Assembly (NCBI GenBank): GCA_019635715.1
Contig: JAHBYY010000002.1
Coordinates: 1 to 64,000, forward strand
DNA length: 64,000 nt
DNA from: Rhizobiaceae bacterium
GTDB lineage: Bacteria > Pseudomonadota > Alphaproteobacteria > Rhizobiales > Rhizobiaceae
Direction of reading: 5' to 3'
Both the position numbers and the translations under genes were made by a program. Each line of letters begins with the position of its first letter. Position 1 is the first letter of the stretch. Below are positions 36,108 through 45,125 of the stretch, piece after piece. The notes under the pieces are model-generated. The model did no database searches. It was not told the origin of the DNA and worked only from the letters and a program-made list of their open reading frames with translations.

Positions 36108-39100
36108 TGAGGCGATCTCCCTTCGGATCGTAGAAGACCATGCCGGTGATCTCGGCCTCGATGGTCCGGTCGGGCATCGGGATGTAGATCGTCTCGCCCA
36201 TCCTCGACTTGCCGTCGACCACCAGCGCCAGGGCGATCGACCGGCCGCAATTCTCCGACCAGTAGCTCGAGGTGACATGCCCGATCATCTTCATCGGGAT
36301 CGCCTGCTTCGGGTCGGCGACGATCTGCGCGCCCTCCTCCAGCACGAGCTTGGCATCCTTGGTCTTCAGCCCGACGAGCTGCTTGCGCCCCGAGGCGACG
36401 AGGTCCGGCCGCTGCAGGCCGCGGATGCCGACGAAATCCTTCTTCTTCTTGCCGATCGCCCAGTCGACGCTGGCATCGGCCGGCGTGACCGTGCCGTCTG
36501 TGTCCTGGCCGACGATGATGTAGCCCTTCTCGGCGCGCAGCACGTGCATCGCCTCCGTTCCGTAGGCGCAGGCCCCATGCTTGCGCCCCTCTTCCCAGAG
36601 GGCCTCCCAGACAGCCTCGCCGTAGTCGGCCGGCACGTTGACTTCGAAGCCGCGATCACCGGTGAACGACATGCGGAACAGCCGCGTCGGCACGCCGCAG
36701 ATCTTTCCTTCCCGCACCGACATGTGCGGGAAGGCATCGTCCGAAATATCGATGCCTTCGATCAGCGGCTCGATGATCTTTCGCGAGTTCGGCCCCTGCA
36801 CCGCGATCACCGCCCATTGCTCGGAGATCGACGTCAGCCAGACGTTGAGATGCGGGAATTCCGTCTGGAGATAGTCCTCCATCATGTTCATGACGCGCGC
36901 CGCGCCACCGGTGGTGGTGGTGACGTGGAAGCGGTCGCTCGCCAGGCGGCCGACGACGCCGTCGTCATAGATGAAACCGTCCTCGCGCAGCATGATGCCG
37001 TAGCGGCAGCGGCCCGGATCGAGCTTCTCCCACGGATTGGTGTAGAGCAGCTCCATGAATTTGGCGGCGTCCGGCCCCACCACCTCGATCTTGCCGAGCG
37101 TCGAGGCATCGAACAGGCCTGCCGATTTGCGCACCGTCACGCATTCGCGATTCACCGCCGCGTGCATGTCCTCGCCGGCCCTCGGATAGTACCAGGCGCG
37201 CTTCCACTGGCCGACATCCTCGAACACCGCGCCCTGCCGTTCCGACCAAGGGTGGATCGGCGTGCGGCGGGTCGGATCGAACAGCGGGCCGCTGGCATGG
37301 CCGACGATCGAACCGAAGGTCACCGGCGTGTAGGGCGCACGGAAGGTCGTGAGACCCACCGCCGGGATCGGCTTGCCAAGCGTCTCGGCGGCGATGGCGA
37401 GGCCGTGCATGTTCGAGGTCTTGCCCTGGTCGGTCGCCATGCCGTTGGTGGTGAAGCGCTTCACATGCTCGATGGAGCGCATGCCCTCGCGTACCGCCTG
37501 GCGGATATCCTTGGCGGTGACGTCGTTCTGGAAGTCGACGAAGGCTTTGACCGTGGTCTCCGCACCGGCGCCCGGGCCGCTGCCGAGCATGCCGCCGGAC
37601 CAGGATTCGGAGGAGTCGACCGAAGGGCTGCGGCCTGCAATACCCCCATCCCTTACCCCTCCCCGCAAGGGGGAGGGGGGATCTGAGACGCTGGTGCCCC
37701 CCTCCCCCTTGCGAGGAGGGGTAAGGGGCGGGGGTGATTTCGTGTTTACTCCGTTTGCAGCCCGTGCCGCCTCCTTGCCGGCCTCGAAACCCTCGGCGAG
37801 CGTCGCCTCCAGCCCGTCGGTGCCGTTGCAGGCGCCGACCGAGATGCAGTCCTGCGCATAGGTACCGGGCAGGAAGCGATGGCTCGCCTCGTCGAAGGCA
37901 ACCTTGCCGCGCGACTGCGAGAACATGTGCACCGAGGGCGTCCAGCCGGCCGACATAAGCAGCGCGTCCACCGGAACGGTACGCCGTGCGCCGCCGCCCT
38001 TCGCCTCGATGGTCATCGACGAGACCCGCAGCGTGCCGCCGACCTTGACCACCGCGCGGCCGTGATTGACCTCGATGCCGAGGCTGCGCGCCTCCTCGAC
38101 CACCGGTCCGCTCGGATTGTCGCGCAGGTCGACGATAGCCGCGATGGCCACGCCGGCCTTCTTCAGGTCGATCGCCGCGTGATAGGCGGAATCGTTGGCG
38201 GTATAGACGCCGACATTGCGGCCGACGGCCACGCCGTGATGGTTCAGATAGCTGCGCGCCGCCGAGGCGAGCATGATGCCGGGACGGTCGTTGTCGGCGA
38301 ACACCATGTGGCGCTCGATGGCGCCGGCGGCGATCACCACCCGTCCCGCCCTTACCTGCCACAGCCGCTCGCGCGGCAGCGACTTGTCCGGCCGCGCCAG
38401 GTGCTCGGTGACCCGCTCGACCAGACCGACGAAGTTCTGCGCATAGTAGCCGAAAGCCGTCGTGCGCGGCAGCAGCCGCACATTGGGCATCGCCGCCAGG
38501 CGGGCGGCCGTCGCCTGCGCCCAGTCCCAGCCGGACTGGCCGTCGATGCGGGCGCCGGATTCGTAGCGCAGCGCGCCGCCGAATTCGCTCTGCTCGTCGG
38601 CGAGGATGACGCGCACCCCGCTTTCCGCCGCCGCGAGCGCCGCGGCAAGGCCGGCCACGCCGCCGCCGATGACCAGCACCTCGCAATGCGCGTAGCGTGA
38701 ACCGTAGTGATCGGGGTCGGGCTGGTCCGGCGACACGCCGAGGCCTGCGGCGGCGCGGATCTTCGGCTCGTAGAGTTTTGCCCAGGCCGACTTCGGCCAC
38801 ATGAAGGTCTTGTAGTAGAAGCCGGCCGAGAACATCGGCGAGGCGATGTTGTTGACGGCGCCGACGTCGAAGGACAGCGACGGCCAGCGGTTCTGCGAGG
38901 AGGCGACCAGTCCGTCGTAGAGATCCTGCACGGTGGCGCGCACGTTCGGCGTCTTGCGGGCGCTGTCGCGCTCGATCGTCACCAGCGCATTCGGCTCCTC
39001 GGCGCCAGCCGACAGGATGCCGCGCGGCCGGTGGTACTTGAAGGATCGTCCCGTGAGATGCACGCCGTTGGCCAGCAGCGCCGAGGCCAGCGTGTCGCCG

Positions 39101-39198
39101 GCCAGCCCGGAGAAGTGCTTGCCGTCGAAGGTGAAGCGGGCAGTCTTTGCCGGGGTCAGCCGGCCGGCGCCCGGAATGCGGAAGGGCTGCTTGGTCAT
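36100..39198 (-). CDS. soxA: Sarcosine oxidase alpha subunit
   Basis: This 1032-residue subunit has N-terminal FDGKHFSGLAGDTLASALLANGVHLTGRSFKYHRPRGI-type domain sequence. The dinucleotide motif EVLVIGGGVAGLAAALAAAESGVRVILADEQ lies near 170-200, and C-terminal aminomethyltransferase domains accept folate. The protein is about 35 residues longer than usual. Residues about 489-520 (KSPPPLTPPRKGEGG and DPPSPLRGGVRDGG) come from a palindromic repeat inserted in frame at 37642-37735. The reading frame and all flanking motifs remain intact. Confidence 0.95.
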   Translation of the reverse strand: MTKQPFRIPGAGRLTPAKTARFTFDGKHFSGLAGDTLASALLANGVHLTGRSFKYHRPRGILSAGAEEPNALVTIERDSARKTPNVRATVQDLYDGLVASSQNRWPSLSFDVGAVNNIASPMFSAGFYYKTFMWPKSAWAKLYEPKIRAAAGLGVSPDQPDPDHYGSRYAHCEVLVIGGGVAGLAAALAAAESGVRVILADEQSEFGGALRYESGARIDGQSGWDWAQATAARLAAMPNVRLLPRTTAFGYYAQNFVGLVERVTEHLARPDKSLPRERLWQVRAGRVVIAAGAIERHMVFADNDRPGIMLASAARSYLNHHGVAVGRNVGVYTANDSAYHAAIDLKKAGVAIAAIVDLRDNPSGPVVEEARSLGIEVNHGRAVVKVGGTLRVSSMTIEAKGGGARRTVPVDALLMSAGWTPSVHMFSQSRGKVAFDEASHRFLPGTYAQDCISVGACNGTDGLEATLAEGFEAGKEAARAANGVNTKSPPPLTPPRKGEGGTSVSDPPSPLRGGVRDGGIAGRSPSVDSSESWSGGMLGSGPGAGAETTVKAFVDFQNDVTAKDIRQAVREGMRSIEHVKRFTTNGMATDQGKTSNMHGLAIAAETLGKPIPAVGLTTFRAPYTPVTFGSIVGHASGPLFDPTRRTPIHPWSERQGAVFEDVGQWKRAWYYPRAGEDMHAAVNRECVTVRKSAGLFDASTLGKIEVVGPDAAKFMELLYTNPWEKLDPGRCRYGIMLREDGFIYDDGVVGRLASDRFHVTTTTGGAARVMNMMEDYLQTEFPHLNVWLTSISEQWAVIAVQGPNSRKIIEPLIEGIDISDDAFPHMSVREGKICGVPTRLFRMSFTGDRGFEVNVPADYGEAVWEALWEEGRKHGACAYGTEAMHVLRAEKGYIIVGQDTDGTVTPADASVDWAIGKKKKDFVGIRGLQRPDLVASGRKQLVGLKTKDAKLVLEEGAQIVADPKQAIPMKMIGHVTSSYWSENCGRSIALALVVDGKSRMGETIYIPMPDRTIEAEITGMVFYDPKGDRLNG
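37642..37735. repeat. Palindromic repeat inserted in frame within soxA
   Basis: Inverted arms (ACCCCCATCCCTTACCCCTC at 37642-37661 and its near-complement ending 37735) surround a short loop. It is of the same GC-rich style as the palindromes at 18073, 21699 and 39242. It is translated as a Pro/Gly/Arg-rich insert in the soxA protein without a stop or frameshift. Confidence 0.88.
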
Positions 39199-39241
39199 GC
39201 GGCTACACCTGCGCTCGGTCTCAATTGGTGGTGCTTGCTTG

Positions 39242-39400
39242 CACCCCCCTCTGTCCTGCCGGACATCTCCCCCTCAAGGGGGGAGATCGGCAGCTTCAGC
39301 CTTTCAGGACTTCCTGCAACTTCGCCGATAGAGGACCGGCAATTCGGCCAGCCACTCTCCCCCCTTGAGGGGGAGATGTCCGACAGGACAGAGGGGGGTG
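39242..39400. repeat. Palindromic repeat between soxD and soxA
   Basis: Arms of about 45 bases (39242-39286 and 39355-39400) are inverted copies beginning CACCCCCCTCTGTCCT and ending AGGACAGAGGGGGGTG, with a 68-base loop. It separates soxD from soxA inside the operon, so a strong RNA hairpin forms between the two coding regions. Confidence 0.88.
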
Positions 39401-39417
39401 AAAAAGACCGGACCATA

Positions 39418-39792
39418 TCAGTCGCTTTTCCCCGGCTCGGCACCCGCCGCCACGTTCGGCTCCGCCGGTTCGCGATTGGCCCATGCCGCAGGCCCGGTGT
39501 CGATCGCCGAAAAATCGACCTCGGGCTTCGGTTCGCCGGCCTTGTAGGTCAGATAGAACCTGTCGGTGATCGTACTGCGCGCCGCGTTGAAGAACCGTGC
39601 GCAGCCGTGGATGTGGCGCCAGCGCTCGAACACCACGCCCTTCGGATTGGAGCGGATGAAGAAGAATTTTTCGAAGTCCTCGTCCGAGATCGAGGCCAGC
39701 TCGCCGGAGCGCACGACATGCGCCTCGCCGGCATGCCGGAACTCGAGTTCCGGGCGCTCTTCCTCGCAATAGGGGCAGCGGATCAGCAGCAT
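39418..39792 (-). CDS. soxD: Sarcosine oxidase delta subunit
   Basis: This 124-residue zinc-binding subunit has Cys-6 and Cys-9 in RCPYCEEERPELEF and the His/Cys pair in RHIHGCARFFNAARSTITD. The C-terminus after residue 95 is a longer, Ala/Pro-rich tail than in many homologues. It stabilises the alpha-beta complex. The gene lies eight bases past a small exported protein gene and before soxA. Confidence 0.94.
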   Translation of the reverse strand: MLLIRCPYCEEERPELEFRHAGEAHVVRSGELASISDEDFEKFFFIRSNPKGVVFERWRHIHGCARFFNAARSTITDRFYLTYKAGEPKPEVDFSAIDTGPAAWANREPAEPNVAAGAEPGKSD

Positions 39793-39800
39793 GATCTATC

Positions 39801-40229
39801 CTAGAGGTCGTCGGATTGCGGAGCGTCGTTCGCGGATTCACACAGGTCCCAGCCCATGCGCTCGTAGGGTGCGAGGCGCTTGATCAGGGTCTCCAGCGAG
39901 TCCCACGGCAGATAGAGTTCGCGGCTGTCGAAGGTCGCGAAATAGGCGAAGGGGTTGGCGGTGACCACCACCATGCGCGGCAGCTTCATGTTGCCGAACG
40001 TGCCCGCCTCCTCGTCGGTCAGGATTTCGGCGAAGAAGACGTGCCGCTGTCCGCCGAAGCCGATGCAGGAGAGCTTCCCCTCGTCGAGCGAGAACGGCCA
40101 CTCATGCTGCGTCTGACCCTTGCGGATGACCATCTCCGGGAAGCTGCTCGCAGGGCGAACGAGATCGTCCCCACCGGCGACGGCGGGCAGGAATGGCAGG
40201 GCCGCTGCGAGAGACAGGCCGGCGAGCAT
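39801..40229 (-). CDS. Small exported protein within the sox operon (DUF2511-like?)
   Basis: This 142-residue protein has a short Sec signal peptide (LAGLSLAAALPFLPAVAGG). The mature part (MVIRKGQTQHEWPFSLDEGKLSC) resembles the YebY/DUF2511 pattern of a tryptophan-rich strand ending in cysteine; this is a tentative reading. Its ATG is two bases after the soxB stop and its stop is eight bases before soxD, so it is transcribed with the sarcosine oxidase genes. A periplasmic protein among cytosolic enzyme subunits is unexpected. Function unknown. Confidence 0.75.
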   Translation of the reverse strand: MLAGLSLAAALPFLPAVAGGDDLVRPASSFPEMVIRKGQTQHEWPFSLDEGKLSCIGFGGQRHVFFAEILTDEEAGTFGNMKLPRMVVVTANPFAYFATFDSRELYLPWDSLETLIKRLAPYERMGWDLCESANDAPQSDDL

Positions 40230-40231
40230 GC

Positions 40232-41485
40232 TCAGTGCGCCACCGCCGCCGCCGCCGCCTCGTCGATCAGTCGGCCGGTGCGGAACCGTTCCAGCGTGAA
40301 CGGCGCATTGATCCGATGCGGCTCGTCGCGCGCGATCGTATGGGCGAAGACGTTGCCCGAACCCGGAGTCGCCTTGAAGCCGCCGGTGCCCCAGCCGCAA
40401 TTGACGTAGAGGCCCGGCACAGGCGTCTTGGCGAGGATCGGCGAGCGGTCGGGCGTCACGTCGACGATGCCGCCCCACGAGCGCAGCATCTTCATGCGCG
40501 AGAAGATCGGGAACATCTCGCAGATCGCATCGAGCGTGTGGTTGAGGATGTGCAGCCCACCGGTCTGCGAATAGGAGGTGTACTGGTCGGTGCCGGCGCC
40601 GATCACCAGTTCGCCCTTGTCGGACTGGGAAATGTAGGCATGCACGGTGTTCGACATTACGACGCAGGGGAAGACCGGCTTCACCGGCTCCGACACCAGC
40701 GCCTGCAGCGGATAGCTCTCCAGCGGCATCCGCACGCCGGCCATATCCATGATCACCGAGGTATGGCCGGCCGCGACCACGCCGACCTTTTTCGCCCCGA
40801 TGAAGCCTTTCGACGTCTCGACGCCCGTCACCTTGCCGTCCGGCGCTCGGCGCACCGCCGTCACCTCGCAGTTCTGGATGATGTGGACGCCGCGGGCGCT
40901 GGCGCCGCGGGCATAGCCCCAGGCGACCGCGTCGTGCCGCGCCGTGCCGCCGCGCCGCTGCAACGCCGCGCCCATGACCGGATAGCGGGCCGCCTGCGAG
41001 ATGTTGAGCGGCGGGCAGAAATCCTTCGCCTGCTCAGGCGTCAGCCACTCATTGTCGATGCCGTTCAGGCGGTTGGCATGGATGTGGCGCTTGAAGACCT
41101 GGACGTCGTGGACGTTGTGGGCCAGCATCATGACGCCGCGCGGCGAGTACATGACGTTGTAGTTGAGTTCCTGGCTCAAGCCTTCCCAGAGCTTCACGGC
41201 ATGCTCGTAGATGCCGGCGCTCTCGTCGTAGAGGTAGTTCGAGCGGATGATGGTGGTGTTGCGGCCGGTGTTGCCGCCGCCCAGCCAGCCCTTCTCGATC
41301 ACCGCGACATTGGTGATGCCGTGTTCCTTGGCGAGATAGTAGGCGGTGGCCAGGCCGTGGCCGCCCGCGCCGACGATGATCACGTCGTATTCGCTTTTCG
41401 GCTCGGGCGAGGTCCACTGCTCGGGCCACCCCTTGTGGCCGCGCATGGCCTCGCGTGCGATCGCGAAGACGGAATATTTTCGCAT
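40232..41485 (-). CDS. soxB: Sarcosine oxidase beta subunit
   Basis: This 417-residue subunit carries the FAD-binding motif [18 protein letters not shown] near residues 35-52. His-184 in [15 protein letters not shown] is the probable covalent FMN site. The C-terminal [20 protein letters not shown] is typical. It contains the sarcosine-oxidising site of the complex. It is the first gene of the operon, starting at the ATG encoding [14 protein letters not shown]; a 238-base divergent promoter region faces the HerA-like gene. Confidence 0.96.
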   Translation of the reverse strand: MRKYSVFAIAREAMRGHKGWPEQWTSPEPKSEYDVIIVGAGGHGLATAYYLAKEHGITNVAVIEKGWLGGGNTGRNTTIIRSNYLYDESAGIYEHAVKLWEGLSQELNYNVMYSPRGVMMLAHNVHDVQVFKRHIHANRLNGIDNEWLTPEQAKDFCPPLNISQAARYPVMGAALQRRGGTARHDAVAWGYARGASARGVHIIQNCEVTAVRRAPDGKVTGVETSKGFIGAKKVGVVAAGHTSVIMDMAGVRMPLESYPLQALVSEPVKPVFPCVVMSNTVHAYISQSDKGELVIGAGTDQYTSYSQTGGLHILNHTLDAICEMFPIFSRMKMLRSWGGIVDVTPDRSPILAKTPVPGLYVNCGWGTGGFKATPGSGNVFAHTIARDEPHRINAPFTLERFRTGRLIDEAAAAAVAH

Positions 41486-41723
41486 GGGCAGGCTCGACCT
41501 CGGGATGATGTGCGATCGGCGTTTCCAGCGCCGTGCGAGGTGTACCACTAGCGAAAAGCCGCTGCCAGCCTTGCGCTGTTTGCGACGGGGCTTGCCGCTT
41601 TGCGCCGCGCATGCTGCGCGGCATAGCCGCAGCAGTGCCCGCCAACAGGCTGTGGGAATCCTGCGGCGCTCGCCTCGCCCCGACCGGTGGTCGATGCTAA
41701 GGACGGATCGAACGAGGAGCCGG

Positions 41724-43226
41724 ATGAAGGTCGCGATCGACATGGGCGCAGCGGGCAAGGCCGCTGCCGCGCTTGACCTCGAGGAACTGCTTGCCACCCG
41801 GCTGCTGGTGCAGGGCAATTCCGGATCGGGCAAGTCGCATCTGCTGCGCCGGCTGCTGGAGCAGAGCGCCCCCTGGGTGCAGCAATGCGTCATCGACCCG
41901 GAGGGCGATTTCGTCACGCTGGCGGAAAGATTCGGCCATCAGGTCGTCGATGCCGCGCGCACCGAGGCGGAACTGGTCCGCATCGCCGGGCGCGTGCGCC
42001 AGCACCGCGTCTCGGTGGTGCTCAACCTCGAAGGGCTGGACGTCGAGCAGCAGATGCGCGCGGCGGCCGCCTTTCTCGGCGGCATGTTCGATGCCGACCG
42101 CGAATACTGGTACCCGGTGCTGGTCGTCGTCGACGAGGCCCAGCTCTTCGCGCCCTCGGTCGCCGGCGAAGTCTCGGACGAAGCGCGGAAACTATCGCTT
42201 GGCGCCATGACCAATCTCATGTGCCGCGGCCGCAAGCGCGGTCTGGCCGGGGTGATCGCCACCCAGCGCCTGGCCAAACTCGCCAAGAACGTCGCGGCGG
42301 AAGCCTCCAACTTCCTGATGGGGCGCACCTTCCTCGACATCGACATGGCGCGCGCCGCCGACCTGCTCGGCATGGACCGGCGGCAGGCCGAGATGTTCCG
42401 CGATCTGGCGCGCGGCCATTTCGTCGCGCTCGGCCCGGCCCTGTCGCGGCGCCCCTTGCCGATCACCATCGGCGCGGTCGAGACCTCGGCGCGGTCGACC
42501 AGCCCCAGGCTGACGCCGCTTCCCGACGCGCCGGAAGACGCCCGCGACCTGATCTTCACGCCGGGACCGGAGGAGGCCCGGCCCGTGGTGCGCCGGCCGC
42601 CGCCGCAACCCATGCCGACCGCCGATCTCCTCGCGCAACTGTCGCGGCCGAAACCGGCGCCGATGCCTGTCGAGCAACCGGTCTTCGCCATCATCGACGA
42701 GGCCGAGCGGGAGACCGGCATCGCCTCGGTGCTGCGCGAGATCCTGGAAGACCGCGACGCGGCGTTCCGCACCGACGCCGTGCTCTACCAGGATTTCCTC
42801 GTCCGCTGCCGCATCCGGCGCGTGCCGGGGGAGCCGCTGCCGCTGTCGGGCTTTCGCCGGCGTCTCGCCGTCGCGCGGGCCGGCATCGACCGTCACGCCG
42901 AGGAGGACGGCGTCTGGGCCAAGGCGCTTGAACTCTCGGAAACCCTGCCGGACGATCTGCAGGGCGTGTTCCTCATGGTCGCGCGGGCCGCGACCTCGGG
43001 CTTGCCCTGCCCGTCCGATTCGGCGCTGGCGCGCGCCTATGGCAGCCATTCCGCGCGCCGGGCGCGGCGACTGCTCGCCTTCTTCGAGGAGCGCGGCCTG
43101 GCGGTGCTGCGCATCGACTTTCACGGCAAGCGCATCGTCGCGTTTCCGGATCTCGGCTGCGAGACGCTTCCCGGCGATCCGGATGGGCCCGAGGAGATCG
43201 CGGCGCAACGCGATGCGGCGGAGTAG
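41724..43226 (+). CDS. HerA-like P-loop ATPase (DUF87 family)
   Basis: This 500-residue protein has Walker [14 protein letters not shown] near residue 31, Walker [14 protein letters not shown] near 136 and an arginine-finger-type [19 protein letters not shown]. This architecture fits HerA/FtsK-like hexameric ATPases. The C-terminal 200 residues are a variable, proline-rich and helical region without a recognised nuclease. No NurA, Sir2 or other defence partner is adjacent. A role in DNA handling is inferred. A GAGGAG ribosome site precedes the ATG. Confidence 0.85.
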   Translation: MKVAIDMGAAGKAAAALDLEELLATRLLVQGNSGSGKSHLLRRLLEQSAPWVQQCVIDPEGDFVTLAERFGHQVVDAARTEAELVRIAGRVRQHRVSVVLNLEGLDVEQQMRAAAAFLGGMFDADREYWYPVLVVVDEAQLFAPSVAGEVSDEARKLSLGAMTNLMCRGRKRGLAGVIATQRLAKLAKNVAAEASNFLMGRTFLDIDMARAADLLGMDRRQAEMFRDLARGHFVALGPALSRRPLPITIGAVETSARSTSPRLTPLPDAPEDARDLIFTPGPEEARPVVRRPPPQPMPTADLLAQLSRPKPAPMPVEQPVFAIIDEAERETGIASVLREILEDRDAAFRTDAVLYQDFLVRCRIRRVPGEPLPLSGFRRRLAVARAGIDRHAEEDGVWAKALELSETLPDDLQGVFLMVARAATSGLPCPSDSALARAYGSHSARRARRLLAFFEERGLAVLRIDFHGKRIVAFPDLGCETLPGDPDGPEEIAAQRDAAE

Positions 43227-43229
43227 ATC

Positions 43230-44486
43230 TCAGCCGAATTTCCGTCCGGCATCGATGGTCAGGCCGGTCCCGACGCTGCCGAACAGATCGCCCTCGACGA
43301 GCCGCGCCGACGGGAACAGCGACAGCACCCGCTGCCGCACGACCGGCACGGCTGTCGACCCGCCGGTCAGGAACACCGTGTCGATCCGGTCCGCGGTGAC
43401 GCCCGCCCCGGTGAGAGTCGCGGCGATCGTGTCGGTCACCCTGCGTACCGCCGTCTCGATGGCGCCGGCGAGATCGGCCACCGTGACGTCGACGGACAGG
43501 CCCTTCTCCACCATATCGAGGTCGATCCCCGCGCGCGGCAGGTCGGTCAGCGCGATCTTGGCCGCCTCGACCTTGCCTGCCAGGGCATGACCCTGCCGCT
43601 GCCTGACGATCTCGATCATCCGTTCCACCAGGTCGGGGCGCGCCGCCTCGTAGCGGACCTGCCTGAGTTCGTTCATCGCCCTGGAAGTGTAGAGCAGGTT
43701 GATGCGCTGCCAGGTGGCGAGATCGAAGAAATAGGCGGCGGGCAGGTTGCGCTTGCCGTCCTTCGTCTCCGTCCCGTAGCCCAGCTCCGGCATCACCTTC
43801 CGCATCGACAGCAGCCGGTCGAAATCCGTGCCCCCGACATGCACGCCGGCATTGGCGAGGATGTCGTCGCGGCGGTCGGCGGCGGCGCGGCGGCGCGGCG
43901 AGACGCGCACGATGGAGAAGTCGGAGGTACCGCCGCCCATGTCGACGATGAAGGCCAGTTCCTCGCGCTGCACGTTGCGCTCATAGTCGAGCGCCGCGGC
44001 GATCGGCTCGAACTGGAAGGCGATGTTGCGGAAGCCGCGGCTGCGCGCCGCCGCCGCGAGCTCCGACTGCGCCTGGGCGTCAGCCGCCGCGTCGTCGTCT
44101 ACGAAATGCACCGGCCGGCCGAGCACGATGTTCTCCACGTCCTGCCCGGCCTCCTCGTCGAGCCTTTGCTTCAGGAACGAGACGAAGCCGCCGATGATGT
44201 CGGTGAAGGCCATCTGATGCGCCTTGATCCGCGTCTTCTCGCGAATGAGCGACGTGCCGAGCACGCTCTTCAGCGCCCGCAACAGACGTCCCTCCGAGCC
44301 CGCCGTGTAGTCGGCGATGGCGCGGCGGCCGAAATAGGTGCGGTCGTCCTCGAAGTTGAAGAATACGGCGCTCGGGATGGTGAGATTGTCGCCTTCGAGC
44401 GCGACGAGGCGCGGCCCGTCCGGCGCGGCAAGGCCGGCGGTGGAATTCGACGTACCGAAGTCGATGCCGCCGCTGACAGGCTTCAT
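43230..44486 (-). CDS. Hsp70-like protein (YegD type)
   Basis: This 418-residue protein has only the actin-like ATPase domain of the Hsp70 superfamily. Phosphate-1 motif GIDFGTSNSTAGL lies at 7-19 and IVDMGGGTSDFSIVRV is phosphate-2. The adenosine motif is TVFLTGGSTAVPVVRQ. The substrate-binding domain of DnaK is absent, as in YegD. It ends 3 bases from the tail-to-tail HerA-like gene. Function in E. coli YegD is undefined. Confidence 0.9.
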   Translation of the reverse strand: MKPVSGGIDFGTSNSTAGLAAPDGPRLVALEGDNLTIPSAVFFNFEDDRTYFGRRAIADYTAGSEGRLLRALKSVLGTSLIREKTRIKAHQMAFTDIIGGFVSFLKQRLDEEAGQDVENIVLGRPVHFVDDDAAADAQAQSELAAAARSRGFRNIAFQFEPIAAALDYERNVQREELAFIVDMGGGTSDFSIVRVSPRRRAAADRRDDILANAGVHVGGTDFDRLLSMRKVMPELGYGTETKDGKRNLPAAYFFDLATWQRINLLYTSRAMNELRQVRYEAARPDLVERMIEIVRQRQGHALAGKVEAAKIALTDLPRAGIDLDMVEKGLSVDVTVADLAGAIETAVRRVTDTIAATLTGAGVTADRIDTVFLTGGSTAVPVVRQRVLSLFPSARLVEGDLFGSVGTGLTIDAGRKFG

Positions 44487-44729
44487 GGTGATGCTCCGGT
44501 CCATTGGGGAACGCGCGCGAGCGCGGGGGACGCAGCCGCTACACCAGAGCACGCGCTGTGTCGACCTTGCGGCGCGGAGCGATCACGATTGCCGTTCCCG
44601 CCGCCTTCGCCTGTGGACAGCCTCCGGGGTTTCTGCTAAACGCGCGCCAATTCGCGATGCAACCCATTGCGGAGGCATTTGGCTTTGGCCGTGCCTCGAC
44701 ACCCCTAGAACCGAAGAACAGGATGGCCC

Positions 44730-44993
44730 GTGCAGGTACTCGTTCGCGACAACAACGTTGACCAGGCGCTCCGCGCGCTCAAGAAGAAGATGCAGCGCGA
44801 AGGTATTTTCCGCGAGATGAAGATGCGCGGCCACTACGAGAAGCCCTCGGAGAAGCGCGCCCGCGAAAAGGCGGAAGCCGTTCGCCGCGCCCGCAAGCTG
44901 GCGCGCAAGCGTGCCCAGCGCGAAGGCCTGCTGCCCTCCACGCCGCGCCCTGTGCCTGCTGCCGGAGCCGGGGCTGGCCGTCCGGCGCGCTGA
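44730..44993 (+). CDS. rpsU: 30S ribosomal protein S21
   Basis: This 87-residue protein has the S21 core [29 protein letters not shown] and basic stretch [14 protein letters not shown]. The Ala/Pro-rich tail [14 protein letters not shown] is longer than in E. coli but usual in Rhizobiales. Start at GTG 44730. It stands alone, followed by a rho-independent terminator at 45029. Confidence 0.96.
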   Translation: MQVLVRDNNVDQALRALKKKMQREGIFREMKMRGHYEKPSEKRAREKAEAVRRARKLARKRAQREGLLPSTPRPVPAAGAGAGRPAR

Positions 44994-45028
44994 TCGCCTC
45001 CATTTCGACGATTTCGGTGGCTAGCGGG

Positions 45029-45060
45029 AGGTGGGGCGACTCGGGTCGCCGCCACCTTTT
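45029..45060 (+). terminator. Rho-independent terminator after rpsU
   Basis: AGGTGGGGCGAC (45029-45040) pairs with GTCGCCGCCACCT (45045-45057) apart from one bulged base, with a TCGG loop followed by TTT. It is 35 bases past the rpsU stop. Confidence 0.75.
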
Positions 45061-45125
45061 GCTTTGAACGGCGGGCGCTTGCGCGATCTGCCCGGCGGCC
45101 GGCCTGATGCGGAGACGCTGAACTG

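Noticed and set aside
36100-39198. soxA as a frameshifted or misassembled gene because of its extra residues
   Set aside because: The insert is in frame, both flanks keep family motifs and the added sequence is exactly a palindrome of a family seen elsewhere in the window.
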